The notes: generated from the sequence alone by a model not told the origin. Positions 46,162 to 58,862 are shown, counted from the first letter of the stretch. The stretch is 64,000 bases of DNA from Mallotus nudiflorus (GCA_947683625.1 CANTUR010000421.1:94028-158027); one strand, 5' to 3'. Program-made: numbers and translations.

Positions 46162-47724
46162 TATAGATGATGGAGTTTAGCGCACGCCTAAGATCTTAGC
46201 AACCATGACACTATTTAAGCTTAGGGCTCTAGAGAATACACTAACCACTGTCACAAAGATATGGCGTGGAGATGAGGAGTTGCCACCTAGGGTAATAACT
46301 AGGAAAAATTGAAAAATGGTGGTACTCAATTCTCTAAAAGAAAGCTAGCACAACAACTAGGAGATTCTGGGTATGGAATACCAACTTCTTTCAATTTTGT
46401 GTTCTTTTAGAATTACTTCATGAATTACTATCTTACTCTCTATTTACATGCAATTTCATACAAACCCTTATTAAAACAATCAACTTCAAGCAAACTAGTC
46501 ATGAAATATACAAGTAAACAATGTATTCATCACAATCCCTAAATTAGTCTAATCTACATTAATTTTAATTACATGAGCTAAGTCTATATGTTTTAATTTG
46601 TAAGTGAACCTAAAGACTAATGGGCCTAATTTCTATTTAATTTCAATTAAGTGATCCGAAGTTTATTTATTTTAATTCGAAGAATGAGCCTAAATCCACA
46701 AATTATGAAGTATTTAAATTAGTGGGTCTAATTCTACATATTTTATTTCTAAAGTGATCTTAAATCTACAAATTATGGGAAAGACTTTAATTTAATGGGC
46801 TACGTATAAATTAATTAAGTTAAGTGGGTTTATGTCTAAATTAGCTAAATGAGCTTATGTTATCTCTACCCAAAGTCTAATTAATTATAGGCCTAAAGAT
46901 GCATTTTAATTAATTAAACCTAAAAAAACCTAAATTTATTAAAAGGGGTTAAAGCCTAACATGGGCTTAGGACCCAATACACATAAACATAAACAAACAA
47001 ACCCAAAAATAATAAAAAATATCAAAATAAACAAATAAAAGATCAAACAATTAATTTAACTTTTCTAAAAACCCTAATTTAATTAAAGTGACCATCAACA
47101 ATAAAAGAAAATAATCAATCAAGCAAAACTAATTTTACCAACTTAAATCTACTTCAATTTTAATTAAACAACCTTATAACCATTAATTTTAATTAATTAT
47201 CCAATTACAACCCTAATTTTACTAACCGATTAAATTAAAATAAAACACACAAGCACACACACCAAATTTTATTATTCCCACTATTTGGGTTATTACAATG
47301 AACTATTGAGAATAATACAAAAAGAATTAATACAATACCAAAAATAAATAAAAATAAGACAATTAAATAATAAAACCTAGAAACTACATTTAGCTATAAG
47401 GTTCCATCCATGGCAATTCATGGACCTTTATGGATTTGGTTCTCCAAGTATGCTCATCATATAATCTCCTGCATAATCACCATCACGAAAGGATAAAACA
47501 ATGATTAATGAATAAAATTATAATAAAAAAATTAAGTAAAATTGAAATTCAATAAAATCAAAATAATAAAAAAGAAGAATAAAAGAAAGTAGAGAGAAGA
47601 TAATGCTTTACGAATGCTTATGAATGAATTGCTCCTCAGACTAGTAAGATCACTATTATTTTTTAGTAGGCCTTCAAAACTTGTTATTTTTCTTCTAAAA
47701 AATCTCCAAACAAATAAATCACTA

Positions 47725-47756
<32 letters not shown>

Positions 47757-48268
47757 GTGGAAAAGAATGCTTAATATTGAGAATTAAGAGTTTAGTCCCC
47801 CCTACTAGAAGCCTAAGCTTTCCTTTTATAGGAAAAAAAAAAACCCTAAGTTCTATGTACTAAAGAGTTCCAATTTTAAAAAGACTTTATTTCTTGAAAA
47901 ATTAAATAAATCTCAAAAATAAATTTAAGAAAATTTTTTAACCAATCAAAACTTAGGAAAAATATTTTTATTTTCTATAAAAAATACAAAAAACAGACGG
48001 AAAACACGTAATTCTGATCGGAATTGCGTAATTTCGATTTTTTTAACTTCTAATTACAAAAAGACCCCTTAAAGAAATTAATTTTTTCAATTTGGTCTTA
48101 AAAGATATTACAATTAAGTTCTTAAAAAACTAATGAAACTATTTCTGAAAATGTATTCAAACTTTTGAGGTTTCAAACTTCAAGTTTTGAAGACCTACTA
48201 ATAACATTTTAATCATTGGAGTCCTTTATTGCATCCATATTTTATTATTCCAAAATTGAGTGTTTATA
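46162..48268 (-). repeat. Tat C 5' LTR
   Basis: In its sense it begins TATAAACACTCAATTTTGGA at 48268, where the first TG has become TA, and ends CATCATCTATA at 46162. It aligns with 18342-20375. It contains a run of 28 T at 47729-47756 on the plus strand and about 50 bp near 48,010-48,060 that are missing from the 3' copy. Confidence 0.9.
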
Positions 48269-48354
48269 CATATCTTTATCTATTTCCTTGATAAACCTTG
48301 TATTCCTTTTTATTTATTAAAATTCGAGGATAAATTTTTATAAGGGGGGAAGAT
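48269..48354 (+). other. G1 3' end with polypurine tract
   Basis: It starts with the CATAT duplication and continues the G1 sequence from 18341: TTCCTTGAT, then TAAATTTTTATAAGGGGGGA and the LTR. G2 has the equivalent at 36,940-37,011. The tract is 48341-48354. Confidence 0.8.
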
Positions 48355-49985
48355 TGTTATAATCCGAATTTTAATTAATTATTAAGTGTGGAATTAATTA
48401 GTGTTAGTTATTATTTAATTATTATTAATTGTGTAATTTTATTAAATTATTGATTAATTGTTAAGTGTATATATATTTTGGGAGGAAGATAAATTTTTAA
48501 AATATTAGAGTATTATTATTATTTTTTAAAAAGTTATTATCATTTTGTATAAAAAAATGCAAAAACGAAAATTTTTTTTTCCCTTTCCTCCCTTCTTTCT
48601 TCCTTTCCTTCTTCTATTCTTTTCTTCCTCCCCACTCGACAGCACCAACCACCATTGCCACCATCACTATCCAACCACCGCCACGTCGCCACCACCTCCA
48701 CTCGACGTTGTTGCCAACACCTCTAGCTCACCGGCGACGCTATCCACTCTTTCTTCCTCTTTTTCTCTCTCGGTGCCAATGTGGTAAAGAGCTTGCTAGT
48801 GATTATTTCTTCCACTCCAACTGCTGCCACTCGTCTTGATCGAAAGCTCTTCCTCCGGGCTTCGTTTTCCCTCACTCAATTCATCTAGGCAACTCTGGTA
48901 ACAACCTCAATTTTGAAAGATTGTTTTTAGGTTAATTTCAATTATTTTGTTAAATTGAGCTTGAATTTGATTTAATTAGATATAGTTACTTTGAGATAAA
49001 TTGAAATTGAGGTTGTGATCTTACCCATTGTGATTTTTATGATTTTTTGAATTTTTCGGGCTTGGTTACTATTCCAGCCTGGAAAAATTTTATATTTTTA
49101 ATAAATTCTAATAATTATGTAGAGTAAACTTTGTTAAAAAAGTTTTATGAAATTATGCATGAAAATTTAAATATGAATTTTTAAAAATTATGTGTAAATA
49201 TGTATTTTTGAAAAAATATTAGAAATTAATAAATTATTTGATTTTAATTGAAATTGTTGTTAATTATTATGTTTAGACTGATTTTTGATAAAAAAAAAAA
49301 GTATAGAAATAATTTTTATAATTATTTTCCAATTTTAATTAATAAGTAGTAATTTTGAAAAAATATACGAAAAATAAATTTATTTATTATTTTTTAGCCT
49401 AAATGAGCACTTTATTATCTTTATGATAATAAGAAGTAATTTTAATAATTATTTAAAATTTATGCTAATTTATTTGTAAAATGGAAATTTTATGCTATTA
49501 ATAGATTTTATTAGCAAAATATTATTTATATATTATAATTTTCTTATTTATTTGGAAAATAAATTTCCTTAATATTGTTATGATATATTTTGATGATTTG
49601 AGAAATTATTTTATTTTATATAATAATTTGTAATGTTGGTTTTTAATTGGGCATGAATTATAGTTTAGGTATCCAACTCGAGATATTGAGATTGGGATAC
49701 TTTTGTAGTGTGTTTTCGTGTATAAATGACTCTACTTTTAATAAAGAGATGTCCGTTTTACAAAGGAGACTCTATCAAATTTTTGATAGATTTCTCGTAA
49801 AACATGACATTAGGTTTGTATTTAGTTTTGAGTCTTTCATTAGAGTCGAGTTTTCTTAAAAATCCAAAATATATAAAATTAAGATTTTTATCCTAATTAT
49901 TTTATTATTAATTTTATATGATTACGTTGAGACCGAGGCCTACAGGACGGGACCCGTTGAGTCATTTTAGATGAGTGCCAAAGGA
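48355..49985 (+). repeat. G1 3' LTR, truncated
   Basis: It begins TGTTATAATCCGAATTTTAA. It has the GC-rich block (48,575-48,900), a CTCTG|GTAACA donor-like site (48,894-48,903) and the conserved stem-loop (49748-49811). Similarity to the other LTRs ends just after GAGACCGAGGCCTACAGGAC, at about 49,985. The last 1.3 kb of the LTR is missing. The break joins unrelated, gene-like sequence. Confidence 0.8.
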
Positions 49986-50138
49986 GAAGAAAGCAAGGAG
50001 AAGAAGAAAACCAAGCTGCTTTTTCTTTAATGGCGTTGTGTTGCGGGTCAGTTTCTACATGAAATAGGAAACAAAAAAGAACATAAACTATACGCAGGAG
50101 AGTAGAATTAGGAGGGAGTTGTATTGAAGCATCCAAAA

Positions 50139-50255
50139 ATGGAGAAGAAGAAGAGAAGCAGAGACCAAAATCCCCAGCCTTTCATTCGAGATGATGATGA
50201 AACAGTCACCTCTTCAAAGAAACTATCCAAAGCACCTAAACACCACCGGAAGTAA
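50139..50255 (+). pseudogene. First-exon-like fragment resembling bystin
   Basis: A 38-codon frame starts MEKKKRSRDQNPQPF and continues SSKKLSKAPKHHRK before a stop. Basic start, NPQPF, then S-K-APKHH is what I recall of the N-terminus of plant bystin, a nuclear factor for small-subunit ribosome assembly. The stop overlaps a good donor (GAA|GTAAGAG), so this may be exon 1 cut at its splice site. No later exon is recognisable to the right. It sits about 150 bp from the broken G1 LTR, with an A/G-rich leader before it. It could also be chance resemblance. Confidence 0.45.
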
Positions 50256-50947
50256 GAGTAGAATTAGAAAGAGGGATAATTTGTCCTTCTCACTTTTCTT
50301 TTTCTTCTTCCTCTTCCTCACTTTTCTTTCACAATTTTGCTTTTTTTTTTTTAAACTTTCAAACCCAACCAAAACATGTAAGGATATTTTAGAAATTAGG
50401 TTTGCCATCGTAACAGAAAATGATGACATGGCTCTTTGCATGGCAACAAGCAGGACCTGTGCACTCCAACCACCAGAAATCAGTCAGAACCACATAAAAT
50501 GATACCAAATTAGGGAGTCTAAACACTAGATTGCCTAGAAAAAATGTTAAACCACTAAAATAACAAAAATTGAAAAGTTCGAACATTACTTTTGCAATTC
50601 TTCCTTTCTAAAATTTTAATTTAATTATTTATTTGGCACTACAACAACAAAAATAGTAGCAAAAAAAAAAATGTATTGTTTTCATATTACATATATAAAT
50701 TTCACTAGCATACAACAAACTTTAACCATTTGTTTTACATTCAAATTACACACATAAATTTCAATTGCATACAACAAAGTTTAACACAATCACCTTTAAT
50801 ACAATAAAGAAAAACGTACTACTCAAGATCATTGCAAGTATGCTCTTAATCAGTATGAGTAGTTACCTGTGAAGATCTGGATGGATCTACTGCTGAAGGT
50901 TGAGATGTAGATGAACCTTGAGTAAACATAAGCATAATTTGTTGCAT
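50256..50947. other. Spacer and 3' flank of the LRAT-domain gene
   Basis: It starts with a pyrimidine-rich tract (50,280-50,355). An imperfect duplication of about 60 bp (GCATACAACAAA words at 50,709 and 50,769) follows. The stretch 50846-50947 would extend the minus-strand gene frame by 34 codons if its stop were read through. Confidence 0.45.
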
Positions 50948-52704
50948 TTATCCTATCTTCTGTTGCATTTTTTCCTCTCTTTTTAGACTTTCTTCTCTTT
51001 TTTTCATCTCTTCAATTTGTTTTTGCATCTCTTCATTCCTTTGTTGCGTCTCTTCATTTTGACTTTGCAAATTTTCTTGAATGTCCTGCAACCGCTCATC
51101 AGCCTTTGGAGCCTCTGAAGCAATTGCAACCAAATTCTCCACATCAACCTCTTGAGCTTCAACCACCTGCAATGAACTAGCAAGCCTTCTCGTCAGATCC
51201 TCCAGTGAGACCTTCACTCCATCCTTCCTCATGCCAACATCAGCACGATATCTGCCAACACAATAAATTCCGACAGCTGCTGCTCCCATTCCATAAACAT
51301 TGGTGGTAATGGTGACAAGACGCAATAATGTAGATAGAACAGTTGCAAGGGGCCCCCCTATAATGGATGCTGCTTGGCCGCTCTGACCCATTGTTCCTTG
51401 ATCCGCCGCGAGCAGTCCAGTTTTACAGTATACAGCAAAGTCTTCACAATTGTTTGTAAGCAAATTGTAACATCCAAAGCCAATCTCAAGCAGGTATTTT
51501 GCTCGATGGACAACAACATCATTTTGATCTGCGGCTGCCTGTGTACAAGTTCCACCACGTATTTTTGCGAGAAAGAGAGCAGGATTGACATCATACTCGA
51601 AGCGGTACAAGACACCACCAGCAAGGAAGCAGTTCAGGCATGAGAGGACAACCCCATGTTCTCCCTCTTGTGTGGTGCATTCCGGGCATATTAGCACGTA
51701 AGATTTGTCTGGCATTGAGCTAACCAACAGGAGATCCAGCACTGTCCCTGTTCCTACTTCTTGGCCACGTCTAGTAAAATGAACTACTTTATCATCCCCA
51801 ATATAGATTCCTAAGATTATCAGATGTAAAAGAAAAGAAAAAAGAAAAATGAGGAAGAAACTTTAAAATGCATTCATAATGATAATCAATGTTCCCAACT
51901 TCCCATAAAAATAACAATTGTACTAAATGCTCAATCTCATAGAATTCTTAGTTTCTGATTAGAGAAAATCAGAATATATAAGTACAATTTTGGGGATGAG
52001 ATGACAAAGGCAAATTACAACAGTTTTAGGAACGCAGGTATTTATAGAAATGACCTCCATTTATCTGACTGTACAGGCATTGACATTTTTACATAAATGG
52101 ACAACATTTATATAGTCAACTGGTCAGGCAATGGGGTTAAGAGTTGGAGAGAATTTCTTAATCTCAATCAACTGACCCATTATTCCGACCTCCAGGCCCA
52201 AATAATTGTCACACAATCTACACTATCCATGCGCCTAGCACAGCACATGAATCGAAAAGAATGATGAATTGATGATCATAAGACAACTAGAGTGACCATG
52301 AGGTATGTTTGGGAAAGGGGAAAATGGAGATCTGTGTGACGCACAAATTTGTCTTTTGCGTGTGATTATCTCCAACTTTCAATCCACTTCCCACTCTGCC
52401 ACTCATTCCTCTTCCCCTCTCCGAAATGTGGCTACCACTTCAACGACAAACACATTATACAGATAACAAAGCAGCACATCAAAAATAGCAAAATAAACAC
52501 AAAAACAAAAGGGTACCGTGATGTGCATATATATATGCAGCCCTCCATGAATATATATGATCTCCTGGCTTCAAGCTCTCCCTGCTAATCCTGTAACCAA
52601 ATTTTTTTAAAAAAAAAATTGGGAAACTGATAAAACCAGTAATTTCTGTAAGTGGGTAGAAATTAAAAAACTGACAAAATTTACCTATTAGATAGCAGCC
52701 CCAT
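50948..52704 (-). CDS. LRAT/NC-domain protein (three exons, 318 aa)
   Basis: Exon 1 is 52685-52704 (MGLLSN, split Arg), exon 2 is 52517-52590 and exon 3 is 50948-51810. Introns are 94 and 706 bp with GT-AG ends (AG|GTAAAT...TTACAG; G|GTACCC...CTTAG), and the exon lengths sum to 957 nt in one frame. Residues 7-60 carry SLKPGDHIYSWRAAYIYAHH and GIYIGDDKVVHFTRRGQE, with the His residues of the LRAT fold. NNCEDFAVYCKTG supplies the Cys. This is the plant LRAT family (LEAD-SENSITIVE1-like), a papain-like fold related to NlpC/P60 and H-rev107. A hydrophobic stretch (TVLSTLLRLVTITTNVYGMG and on) suggests a membrane segment. The C-terminal 60 residues are a Gln/Glu/Lys coiled coil (for example EEMQKQIEEMKKREESLK), unusual for the family as I know it. 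No disruption is seen. Biochemical activity is not predictable. Confidence 0.85.
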
Positions 52705-53496
52705 TCAGTTTCTCTGTCTCTCTGTGAATTTTTTTTTTTTTTTCCGCTTCTTTTTCTGCTGTTGAATTCAGATCTTAAAAGCTAGTATAGTAAAGGCTGT
52801 GTCCTTATTTTTGGACGAAATGATGACCTGTCCCTTTGCTTTAAACAAAAAACAAAAGCTCAAATAGACCCCTGAACTTAAATGTGTTTACGTTAAAACC
52901 CCTGTTCTCACTTTTCAGCCGAATAAATACCAAATTTATTTATTTGAGTTTAATTTATCATAAATTGAGAGTGTAAAGTACAGTCCCCTGATAAAAAAAT
53001 TAATTAAATTTTTTTATAATTATAAAAAATAATTCATTAATTTTTGTAAAATTGTAAAATTTTTCATATTAATTTTATTTTCTATTTTTTTTTACATATG
53101 TAATGTATTCGCTAATTTTTGTGACTATTTGACTCGAAAAAAAGATAATTGTGCATTTTTTTGGAAAATTTTTTCTTAGCAGAATCATATAAGTTTATGG
53201 GCGTAGGCCAATTTGAGGTTTTGTCCTTAACATAATACAGAGGTAACTTTGCCTTAAAATATTCAACTTAATGATTTCATATTACAATATAATAGAACAA
53301 CAAAATGTTTGAAATTTTTAATCAAATTAGTAAATAAAAACTTAGTATATTTACCATTAAAGTCTAAAAATATTTATAGAATAAGATTATATAATTAATT
53401 CATGTTTTTTTTTGTTAGGTTAATCTCATTACACGATATTACAACAATTTCAAATACTATACAAACTTATAAACTATTACAAATTAACTAATTTGT
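52705..53496. other. 5' flank of LRAT-domain gene and spacer
   Basis: The minus-strand leader holds a GAGAGACAGAGAAAC tract (52,706-52,725) and a poly-A run on that strand (52,729-52,743). No clear TATA box was found; TACTATACTAG at 52,784-52,794 is the closest. The rest is AT-rich without a gene. Confidence 0.4.
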
Positions 53497-53627
53497 ATAT
53501 ATATACAAATCCTAGTAGGGGTAGGGTAAGGACATAAAGTTTTTGATAATACCCCTACCAAGGATTGAAAGATCATGAGGCCACCACCCTTACCAATTAG
53601 TCTAGACTTCATTGGTTAAATAATTTA
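53497..53627 (-). mobile_element. Possible tRNA-derived SINE
   Basis: On the minus strand, CCAATGAAGTCTAGACTAAT is followed by TGGTAAGGGTGGTGGCCTCA. TAGACTAATTGG resembles an RNA polymerase III A box. Thirty bases on, CTTTCAATCCT resembles a decayed B box (GGTTCGATCC). This word order is common in plant SINEs. No flanking duplication was identified. Confidence 0.35.
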
Positions 53628-55689
53628 TGTTAAATACATACCAAATCATAAAAAAATGAATGATATAAGTTGATTTTTTTTTTCAATTGTAGGGAATTTT
53701 ATCTGGAATTCAACCTATAATCTATCAGTACCATGAAAAAAAAAATTTACTGGTTAATTACTCAACTTTTAGTAAGGTATAAGTTGATTCTATGCTAGAA
53801 TACTTTTTTTTAGCATAGCATCAACCTTTATCCCTAATGAAAGTGCCAAATCATAGGTAATTTTTTTTTTTAAGTTTCATCTTTTTTAAAGAATCTCATT
53901 TCCCATCTAAACATAGAAAATTTTGTTCCTTTGATTTTTTTTTTTTTTTACTTTTTAGACTAATTAGTGCCCAATTGAGATGTTGATTTTTTTTTAAAAG
54001 TTTTTTTAGGGGATTTCTTCCTGTCATTAGATTTTAGAGCAAGGTCAAGGAAATATAGGTTAAACATGTAGATGAAATGTTATATGGAAGGTATATTGTC
54101 TAATCAATCATAGTTCATAGATGCAATTCTTTGAGGAATTTGAATGCATGCATGTAACTTGTTAGGTAATGCTTGTTTGTTAAAGCTACTTGAATTAAAG
54201 CTATGACCCATTTTAATTTATTGGTGTATTAGATTAGATGTTCAACCCTCAAAAGGCTTTGGCCCAATATAGAAGGTACCCAAGCATTGGACTCTTATCT
54301 TTTTTATTGGAAGTTTTCACAAATGATCCGAACACCAAAAAATATATCGAAAATAGCATGGACTTGTTATTCTTTCAAAACTAACTTTCAAAACAAATAC
54401 TTTTCAAAAATAAACCACAAAAACACGCTTTTTCTTCTTCTCCAAGGCTATGCATCGGGCCGTTTAGGTGCGACATTAAGTTAATCGCATAGGTTCGGAA
54501 GTTAATCGCATAGATTAATCGCATAATCTGCCATCGGTCAGTTGTTGAAAATTTTTGGGTTTGAATGGATTGGATTTCGATTTGGGCTTTTATGGACTCG
54601 GCCAAATTGAAATAAAGTTTCATTAAATTTATAAGGACAAAGCCCATTTGTAAAATATAAAGGCCAAGTTCATTTACAAAATATACAAATATAACTCATA
54701 AGAATCACAAGGATTTAGGGGCAAACCCATTTATAAAATGTACATTAAATTATCATTTTGAACTAGCCTATACAACAAAATAATCTAGCAGCAATAAATA
54801 GGCATATACAAAAAATACACTAATGCTGCTCTATATCTATAATCTTTATCTATAAGCAGTCTGCAACAAGCAAAAAATAAGGCAGACTTTAAAGGTGAGT
54901 ATGTTAAAAAATTTCTAGCAAATAAAAAAGGAAATATTCAAGCTTAAAACTCTACATATCAACTATAAAAATAAGAAAGGAAAATAATAAAAAATGAGGC
55001 TCAAAAAGTTTTTTTTTCAGAGATCATATAAAGAATGTAGCTCAATTTCTAGTAACAAACTGCAAACCATTCTTTACCAAAGAAACACACATTGTGCATT
55101 CTTCATATGTCAGAGAAAGAGGTGGAAGCTTAATCACTGCATCAAAAAATAAGTGCATGAAGTTTGTTACCATAGACACCAATTATTGGTCACGACAACA
55201 TGCATTGAGCAGTCTCAAAATTGGCAGCACACCTTAGTAGCATGCATAACAATTGAAACATGGTCACCTAATGTTGCAACTCAACAAAATAGACACAACA
55301 GTCAACACAATAATGAATAATCAACAGGCTATAACAAATAGTAAGCAACAGACTGCAACAGACAACATTCGACAAGAAGCAATATACATGTATCAACTTC
55401 CAAACTTAAGTATATGATATAAATGATTGAAAGAATAAAATAACAAAGTTAAGAGTCATCCAGTGTTACTGATATGATTTGTAAAAAATTGATAGAGGAA
55501 TCTCAGAGATTGATTAGGTAACAATAGTTGAGGAGGTAACAAAAGGTCCAACAACCAATGGAGGGAGATTTGTTTAAAAAAAATTAAAAAAAACCATAAG
55601 AATAGAAAAACATAACAATATAGAAATAAAAAAAGTACAAAATTTAGTACCTTTTGCAAAGTCTTCTTATTCTTCAAGGCTTTCTTCAA
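53628..55689. other. Spacer, no gene seen
   Basis: AT-rich sequence with many T runs (53,670-54,010) and no frame with recognisable motifs. The part after about 55,000 may be the 3' untranslated end or terminal region of the hAT element on the minus strand. No terminal inverted repeat was found by eye. Confidence 0.35.
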
Positions 55690-57818
55690 TTGAAATGTGT
55701 TATTGGCCAGGCTTTTTAAGCCAATCTTAAGTGCAGATTAAGGCCTCAATAAGTTTTAGTGTTAAACAACTTCTAAAAGAATCAAGCACTCGTCCAACGG
55801 TGCTAAAAGTTGATTCAGATGTAACTGTAGAAATTGGAATAGCTAATACATCATGAGCCATGCTTAAAAAGATGAGGAACCTCTCTGAATTAAGCTTCCA
55901 CTACTTAACAGATCAAATTTCCCCTCATCTAAATCTTCCAAGGCTAACTCACTTAAGTATGTATCAAGTTCATTCTTTTTCTTACTTTTACCAATTCCAC
56001 TCTCCAATTTCTGCTGCTTAAATTGAGCTTTTTAACACTGAAGTGGATTTAAAACTTGATTGCACATTAAATGAAGAAATAATTTGGCTTCCATAAGTTA
56101 TGACATTAAAGGGACAAGAAGCTTCATTTACAGACTTATAATCCTCAAATAATTCATAAAGAGCATCTTTAACATTTTTTAATGAACTCCCACCAACTGA
56201 ATCCCCATAAATACTGATTAAAGAAAATTTAAAATACTCTAATTTGTCTTTTAAATCCAAAATATTTGAAATGAAAATGAGATGGTTCATTTTATCCAGA
56301 TCCCCTAGTATTTGTCAAATTTGGTTTTCATGTTAAGTCCTATGGATCTCACATATAGATAATCATAATTCTTCCAATAAGTTAATATGCAAAACATGTC
56401 AACTATTTCAAAGAAAAAAGTATTGATAGTCATATACTAAGAACCAAATATTCTTAAAGTCATTTTATAAAAATGTTCTAAGAATTGAACCAGATTTTTG
56501 GCACATTGCCAATTAGAGTAATTAGGAACATCATCACCTAGGTTAGCCCGTAAACTTGATTCATTTTCTTCTTTTCAAAAGTTTTTTTCAAATTCACAAG
56601 TAGATTTCAATATTAAATAGGTGGAATTCCACATAGTTGGAACATCAAGGCAAAAAGCAGTCTTAGATTTAACACCAATCAAGTTTGAAAATTCTTTGAT
56701 TTTTCTTAATCTAAATTGTGAGTTCCTTATATATCTAACAACCTCCCTAACCCTTTTAATAGATGTGTTTAAATCCTTTAACCCCTCATGAATAACTAAG
56801 TTTAGAATATGAGCAATACATCTCATATGAGCATATTTAACTGTAACCCTACCAGCCCCCTAACTCGTTAATTTCTTTTCGAAAAAAGACATAATAGTAT
56901 CATTATATAAAGCGTTATTAAGAGTGATAATAAAAACATTTTTAAAATCCCATTCAAGCAAAGAGTTCTTAAGTGTCTTATGAATGTATTCACCCCTATG
57001 TGAACTAACAGGAAAAACTGCAATAATTTTCTTATGGAGCTTCCACCTGTTATCAATGAAATGAGCAGTTATGCACATGTAATTGATCCTTTAGATTGAA
57101 GTCCATATATCTGTTATAAGATAGACTTTTTGATAATTTGTTTAAAAATAGTTTTTCAAATTAAGCGTCTTTTCAACAAAGAGGTTGAAGATATCTTTAG
57201 TCACAGTCCACTTATATGGCATTTTAAAATGAGGGCATGCAATATTCATGAACTGATTAAACCCAATAGACTCAACAAATCTAATTGGTAACTCATCATA
57301 TGCAATCATTTTAGCAAGGGCTTTTCTAATTAAATCCTAGTCAAATTTCCAGGTCCCAATTACTTTGACATTAGATGAATCCTCAAGTTCATATATATTA
57401 GAAGCATGTTGAAAGGTGAGAAGTGATTGTCGTGTTTGCTTATCATGAGGGTTTTTGCTACACTAAAGAATGTGGTTCCTAAGTGATGAAGTGCCATGTT
57501 TTCTACTATTAACACCAAGAATTTTACTATAGTAAATGCATTTGGCTCTTGCCAAAACATCTTTCTCCTTTATTTGCTCAAAATGCTCTTAAACTATTGA
57601 TCTAATTGCAACCTGCTTTTTTTTTTTGGATTTATTTCAAGGCTACTATGATAAAGCAATCGACTACTAATGAGCATTAGCAATAGACTGCCCTTGGGAA
57701 TTTTGATTGGTGTCCACCTCATTATTAGGAGCCATAGGTTCACCAGTAGCTGTTGAATTGCCACTAGCATCCTTGGAGGGTGTCCATCTACACACATGAA
57801 AAAAATAGAACAAAGCAA
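55690..57818 (-). pseudogene. hAT-family transposase (RICESLEEPER/DAYSLEEPER-like), decayed
   Basis: Segments on the minus strand follow hAT order. A BED-type zinc finger lies at about 57,440-57,590 (WEHF-like start, AKCIYYSK with one Cys lost, GTSSLRNHILKC). Then come ITDIWTS, with the first catalytic Asp (about 57,100), and ITAHFIDNRWKLHKKI. RCIAHILNLVIHEGLKD (56,775-56,826) and VPTMWNSTYLILKS (56,590-56,645) follow. ILDLKDKLEYFKFSLISIYG is at 56,200-56,262. The dimerisation region at 55,735-55,865 has VLAIPISTVTSESTFSTVGR. Stops and frameshifts between all of these rule out a working enzyme. hAT transposases move DNA by cut and paste; some plant copies became host genes, but this one is broken. 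Confidence 0.85.
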
Positions 57819-58862
57819 GTAATAACTTCTTAAATTAAACTAATTGAAAAAAAAACATAACACAACACTATAAAAACAAAACAAATAAATGGTAATAAAA
57901 AAAATAAAAACTTATGTAAAATAAATTCTTTTATTTTTTTAAAAATAAAGAAAATATTTTTAATAAAAAATATATTTTTAAATAAAAAATTATTTATTAA
58001 TATATTTTTTTATCATTTTAAAATATATCAAATATACAAATATACTTATAATAAAATTAATATATTTCTAAACTAATAATAAAACCAAATTTTTTTTAAT
58101 TAATTTTTTTTTATTTTTTCACACAAAAATACAAATATAATCAAATCCATAGAGATCCTCAACAATCCACAAAAATCCACACAGGTTCAATATAAATTTG
58201 TATTAATATAGTACATAAAATAAACAACATATAAATCATACAAACTATTTAGGGGTGATAGCAAAAGAAGAGATTCAAGAGCTTCCACTATCGTCAATGA
58301 ATCAGAGGTCTCCACCAGTGAAAAAATGAGGGCTTCCACCTTTTAGATCTCTTATTTTGATGTCTATATCACATGCAACCATATCAAAATGAAAAAAGTT
58401 AACATAAATTTCAAATCACATCATATCTATAAAAAAAATACATGCAAATAGATCTTTAACAGTATCATCATTATTACCAGACAACTCTTGAATCTATATG
58501 CTCTATCACCCTTTAAACTTATTTACATCAAAATATATTCAAGATCGATGGACAAGAAGGGGCATAAGTAAAGACTGAAACCAGTTTAGTTTGGGACACT
58601 ATCAAAGGACAAAGATAGTGTAAAATAACACTTGATATTATATGATGTAGAGTTATAATGAATGGATTTGGTATTAGAATGAATAGATTTTAAGTTAGAA
58701 TGAAGGGATTGGAAGATGAAACTAAGGGATTTTGGGTTAGAGGTGGGTAGTAGAGGGGAAAGGTGAGAGGTGGCTGAAGTGAAGAATGAATGAGAGGGGG
58801 AGAAATGAATTAGGTTTAGGGTTTGTGAGAATACGATGTATTTATAAGGTGGGGCTTAAATG

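Larger units (their letters stand above)
18342..48268 (-). mobile_element. Tat C: Tat-like element, minus strand, with three insertions
   Basis: Two LTRs (46162-48268 upstream, 18342-20375 downstream in its own sense) and CATAT on both sides define it. Without its three Tekay insertions it is about 12 kb. It has a primer-binding site, leader, gag and tandem arrays, but no recognisable protease, RT, RNase H or integrase. After gag the sequence jumps to a short block equivalent to the 5' part of Tat A's RT frame (28492-28728) and then to unrecognised DNA. It is either internally deleted or a gag-only non-autonomous derivative. It lies in G1 in the opposite sense to Tat A. Confidence 0.88.

Noticed and set aside
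52349..52588. 79-codon plus-strand frame opposite LRAT exon 2
   Set aside because: It is a shadow of the real exon on the other strand.
53520..53575. Inverted CCTAGTAGGGG and CCCCTACCAAGG as a small MITE
   Set aside because: The arms pair only partly, no flanking duplication is seen, and the region is better explained by a SINE-like unit.
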